A stretch of 64,000 nucleotides of DNA from Flavobacterium tegetincola DSM 22377 (GTDB taxonomy: Bacteria > Bacteroidota > Bacteroidia > Flavobacteriales > Flavobacteriaceae). Position numbers and translations under genes: made by a program. How positions within the stretch are numbered: position 1 is the stretch's first letter; each line of letters starts with the position of its first letter. The stretch covers positions 62,001 to 126,000 of the forward strand of contig NZ_AUDN01000023.1 in assembly GCF_000425485.1 (NCBI RefSeq). The letters run 5' to 3'. This document shows, piece after piece, positions 61,320 through 64,000 of this stretch. Under the pieces are notes generated by a model, which was not told where the DNA came from, ran no database searches, and saw only the letters and a program-made list of their open reading frames with translations.

Positions 61320-62534
61320 ATGTTTGATATTCAAAAAGTGCGTGCTGATTTCCCCATACTTTCTCAAAAAGTAAATGGTAAACCCTTGGTTTATTTTGAT
61401 AATGGCGCGACTTCCCAAAAACCACAAGTTGTAATAGATGCAATTTCAAAATATTACTCGGAAATTAATGCCAATATTCACCGTGGCGTGCATACGCTGA
61501 GCCAATTGGCAACGGACGCTTACGAGGAATCGAGGTTGAAAATTCAAAAGCATATTAATGCTCAATTTTCGCACGAAGTCTTGTTTACTGCAGGAACCAC
61601 ACATGGAATTAATTTGGTTGCAAATGGTTTTGCTTCAATTTTAAAACCAGGAGATGAGGTTTTAGTTTCGGCTTTGGAACACCACTCTAACATTGTACCT
61701 TGGCAAATGTTGTGCGAGAAAACAGGTGCGATTCTCAAAGTTATTCCGATGAATTTGGAAGGAGAATTGATTCAAAGTGAATATGACAAATTGCTTTCGG
61801 ATAAAACTAAAATTGTTACTGTAAATCATATTTCTAATGCATTGGGAACCATTAACCCGATTAGAGAAATGATTGCTAAAGCTCGAAAATTTGACGCAGC
61901 AATTTTAATTGATGGCGCTCAAGCTACACCGCATTTAAAACCGGATGTTCAGGATCTAGATTGTGATTTCTACGTTTTTTCGGGTCATAAAATTTGTGCC
62001 CCTACAGGAACTGGAATTTTGTACGGAAAAGAAGCTTGGTTGAATAAGTTACCTCCTTATCAAGGTGGTGGAGAAATGATTAAGGAAGTGACTTTTGAGA
62101 AAACAACCTATGCCGAATTACCGCATAAGTTTGAGGCAGGAACACCCAATATTTCAGGCGGGATTGTACTTGGCGTTGCCATAGATTACATGAACGAAGT
62201 TGGTTTTGAAAACATTCAAAAGCAAGAAAAAATGTTGCTGGAGTATGCTACTAAAAAACTTCTGGAAATTCAAGGGTTAAAAATTTACGGAACATCGAGC
62301 CAGAAAACATCGGTGGTTTCATTTAATATTGAAGGAATTCATCCGTATGATATTGGAACCATCATCGATAAAAAAGGAATTGCTGTAAGAACCGGTCATC
62401 ATTGTGCTCAACCGATTATGAGTTTCTTTCAGATTCCAGGAACCATTAGAGCTTCATTTTCGTTTTACAATACCACCGAAGAAATTGATTTGATGGTGGA
62501 TGCTATTAAAAAAGCACAAGCAATGCTTTCCTAA
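61320..62534 (+). CDS. sufS: Cysteine desulfurase SufS
   Basis: A 404-residue class V aminotransferase of the SufS group. VYFDNGATSQKP at the N-terminus, EHHSNIVPWQ, the PLP lysine in FSGHKICAPTGTG (about residue 226) and the catalytic cysteine in RTGHHCAQPIM (about residue 364). It removes sulfur from cysteine as a persulfide for Fe-S assembly, with SufE as acceptor. It stands 3.8 kb after sufD with its own candidate promoter. Confidence 0.96.
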   Translation: MFDIQKVRADFPILSQKVNGKPLVYFDNGATSQKPQVVIDAISKYYSEINANIHRGVHTLSQLATDAYEESRLKIQKHINAQFSHEVLFTAGTTHGINLVANGFASILKPGDEVLVSALEHHSNIVPWQMLCEKTGAILKVIPMNLEGELIQSEYDKLLSDKTKIVTVNHISNALGTINPIREMIAKARKFDAAILIDGAQATPHLKPDVQDLDCDFYVFSGHKICAPTGTGILYGKEAWLNKLPPYQGGGEMIKEVTFEKTTYAELPHKFEAGTPNISGGIVLGVAIDYMNEVGFENIQKQEKMLLEYATKKLLEIQGLKIYGTSSQKTSVVSFNIEGIHPYDIGTIIDKKGIAVRTGHHCAQPIMSFFQIPGTIRASFSFYNTTEEIDLMVDAIKKAQAMLS

Positions 62535-62545
62535 AATAATTGTGT

Positions 62546-62968
62546 ATGAAATTCCTTATCGCTTTACTATTTCCGTTCGTTTTGTTAAGTTGCGGTGCAA
62601 AAGTGGCGCAAAAAATGGAGAAATCTACGATTACTTATCAAGCAGTATCACGAGGATTTTACTTGAAAGCGCAAATTCAAGGAAATAAAATGAGTCTAAA
62701 TACCGATAGAACTTCAGATGCCAAAGATTATGTAGTGAGTGATCTGGACTTGAAAGAGTTGAATGACTTATATGGAAAGATTAATTTAAAGGAAATAGAA
62801 ATTTATAAAGCACCAACGGAGAAACGTTTTTATGATGGTGCGGCAATAGCAAATTTGACGGTAGATTATCAAGGTCAAAGTTATAGTTCACAAGGATTTG
62901 ATCATGGAAATCCACCGGCTGAAATAGCCGATTTTATAAATAAAATAGTTGCATTAACAGAAAAATAA
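62546..62968 (+). CDS. Small lipoprotein between sufS and sufE
   Basis: A 140-residue lipoprotein starting at ATG 62546 (MKFLIALLFPFVLLSCGAKVAQKM, lipobox LSC); a TTG two codons upstream is not needed. The mature part (STITYQAVSRGFYLKAQIQGNKMSL...TVDYQGQSYSS...FINKIVALTEK) is beta-rich, and I do not know a named family. It is placed in the sufS-sufE operon with gaps of only 11 and 3 bases, so it is co-transcribed, but a role in Fe-S metabolism would be a guess. Confidence 0.75.
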   Translation: MKFLIALLFPFVLLSCGAKVAQKMEKSTITYQAVSRGFYLKAQIQGNKMSLNTDRTSDAKDYVVSDLDLKELNDLYGKINLKEIEIYKAPTEKRFYDGAAIANLTVDYQGQSYSSQGFDHGNPPAEIADFINKIVALTEK

Positions 62969-62971
62969 AAG

Positions 62972-63394
62972 ATGACGATACAAGCAATACAAGAAGAAAT
63001 TATAGACGAATTTTCTATGTTTGACGATTGGGACGAACGTTTTCAATATGTGATTGATTTAGGAAAGAGTTTGCCTTTAGTGGACGACCAATTCAAAACA
63101 GACGATAATATTATTAAAGGTTGTCAATCCAAAGTTTGGTTGCACGCGGAGGAGAACGATGGAAATTTGGTATTTACCGCAGACAGCGATGCCATAATTA
63201 CAAAGGGAATTATTGCTGTTTTAATTCGTACCTTTTCCAATCAAAAACCAAAAGATATTCTTGAAGCGGATACGTCATTTATTGATCAAATTGGTTTAAA
63301 AGAACAACTTTCGCCTACTCGTGCTAATGGATTGGTTTCGATGATTAAGCAAATTAAATTGTACGCATTGGGTTTTGAAGCAAAAAACAATTAG
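62972..63394 (+). CDS. sufE: SufE family sulfur acceptor
   Basis: A 140-residue SufE. EEIIDEFSMFDDWDERFQYVIDLGKSLP at the N-terminus and the acceptor cysteine in IIKGCQSKVWLHAEE (about residue 50) are diagnostic. It takes persulfide sulfur from SufS and passes it to the SufBCD scaffold. It lies three bases after the lipoprotein gene and six bases before the last, incomplete gene. Confidence 0.95.
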   Translation: MTIQAIQEEIIDEFSMFDDWDERFQYVIDLGKSLPLVDDQFKTDDNIIKGCQSKVWLHAEENDGNLVFTADSDAIITKGIIAVLIRTFSNQKPKDILEADTSFIDQIGLKEQLSPTRANGLVSMIKQIKLYALGFEAKNN

Positions 63395-63399
63395 ACACA

Positions 63400-64000
63400 A
63401 TGAAAAAACTTTTATTTGGGTTATTGATGTGCAGTTCTGACCTTGGCTTTGCGCAAAAGCAGTTTGAAAAAATGCCGGAAGGTACTGCTGAAATTCATTT
63501 CAAATATGAATGCAGTTCAAAAATGCTTATAGATGAAACGGGCGTTTATGCTGATTCGGTACTCTTCAAATATTATTTTCCCAAATTAAAGTTTACAAAA
63601 GTGCTGAATCCCACCGTTCAATATTTAAATTCTACATTAGAATTGAAGGATTTTAAAGGTGATAAGAAGAAGGAATTAATCAGTTTTTTATACCATCTCA
63701 ATCAATCGTATTACGGTGTACATGATATAAAGTCAAATAAAACAAGGATTACTGTCCAAAGAAATGACGCTGATATTAAAGCTATTTTTAGAAAGTATTT
63801 TAACAAAGACTACTCTCTTTTTAGTTTTACGGAAGAATTTGATTATACAAATAAGATGAAATATACGGCATTTCCGTCTGGATCGTATGCGTTTCCATTT
63901 GATAAAGTTCAAATTTATTTAAAGCCAATTTCTAAGACAAAGGGAGAATTTATGAAGGAAATCAGTGGTAAAAGAGAAAGTTATAACAATTTGGTGGACT
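63400..64000 (+). CDS. Exported protein of unknown function, 3' end off the window
   Basis: An open frame of 200 codons without stop runs to the right edge. It begins MKKLLFGLLMCSSDLGFAQK, a signal peptide with a likely cleavage after GFAQ. The mature part (FEKMPEGTAEIHFKYECSSKMLIDETG...) is polar and probably beta-rich; I do not recognise it. The start lies five bases after the sufE stop, so it is probably read from the same transcript. Confidence 0.7.
   Translation, partial: MKKLLFGLLMCSSDLGFAQKQFEKMPEGTAEIHFKYECSSKMLIDETGVYADSVLFKYYFPKLKFTKVLNPTVQYLNSTLELKDFKGDKKKELISFLYHLNQSYYGVHDIKSNKTRITVQRNDADIKAIFRKYFNKDYSLFSFTEEFDYTNKMKYTAFPSGSYAFPFDKVQIYLKPISKTKGEFMKEISGKRESYNNLVD

Overview
The window reads as a piece of chromosome from a low-GC Bacteroidota of the Flavobacterium type. 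The grounds are: strongly AT-rich DNA; frequent TAnnTTTG -7 promoter boxes; almost no Shine-Dalgarno sequences; several lipoproteins with the motif after the lipid cysteine; families typical of Flavobacteriia (GH3-like enzyme, DUF4175, DUF4837, GldM-type domains, S41/OmpA/rnpA block); and Flavobacterium-style interspersed palindromes. There is no phage, insertion sequence, integrase or CRISPR array. Most of the window is core genome.

Layout. 0-7.2 kb, minus strand: 5' end of rmlA, a Wzz-like chain-length protein, a DUF6909-type protein with a nucleosidase-like C-terminus, two related secreted proteins, a GH3-family enzyme and an M23 peptidase; tatA diverges from the last. 7.6-12.7 kb: tex, DUF1294, a protein with kinase-like motifs, rpiB, then a 0.54 kb AT-rich gap with DnaA-box-like and GTTAATAACG repeats (oriC candidate) and a DUF2007 gene. 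12.8-22.4 kb: rnr, a GIN-domain protein, a LysE transporter, two secreted GldM-C-like proteins plus a third remnant, a lipoprotein, tRNA-Cys with decayed copies of its 3' end, folB, glnS, ytxH. 22.5-32.8 kb: SPFH protein, gltX, DUF4175, ybeY, mnmG flanked by parS-like palindromes, a lipoprotein and a methyltransferase. 33-40.4 kb: OmpH/Skp-like protein, PIF1-like helicase, DoxX, DNA polymerase III delta'-like subunit, acetyltransferase, lipoprotein, a broken DUF3050 gene, pgk. 40.6-52.8 kb: MltD-type transglycosylase, DUF4837, GNAT, then a minus-strand group (OmpA, S41 peptidase, rnpA, M1 and S8 peptidases, MBL hydrolase). 53-64 kb: the SUF iron-sulfur cluster genes sufA-B-C-D and, after an unrelated insert, sufS-lipoprotein-sufE.

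How it fits together. The SUF genes form a complete sulfur mobilisation (SufS/SufE) and scaffold (SufBCD, A-type carrier) system, but a complete YoeB-type toxin-antitoxin pair sits between sufB and sufC in the same orientation. Three parS-type palindromes around mnmG, a candidate origin about 17 kb to the left and a partial switch of gene strand at about 12.5 kb together suggest that the window covers the replication-origin region; this is inference and needs GC-skew data. The most interesting items are that origin/parS architecture, the toxin-antitoxin insertion in suf, the orphan GldM-C-domain family, and the tandem tRNA-tail/terminator units beside tRNA-Cys.
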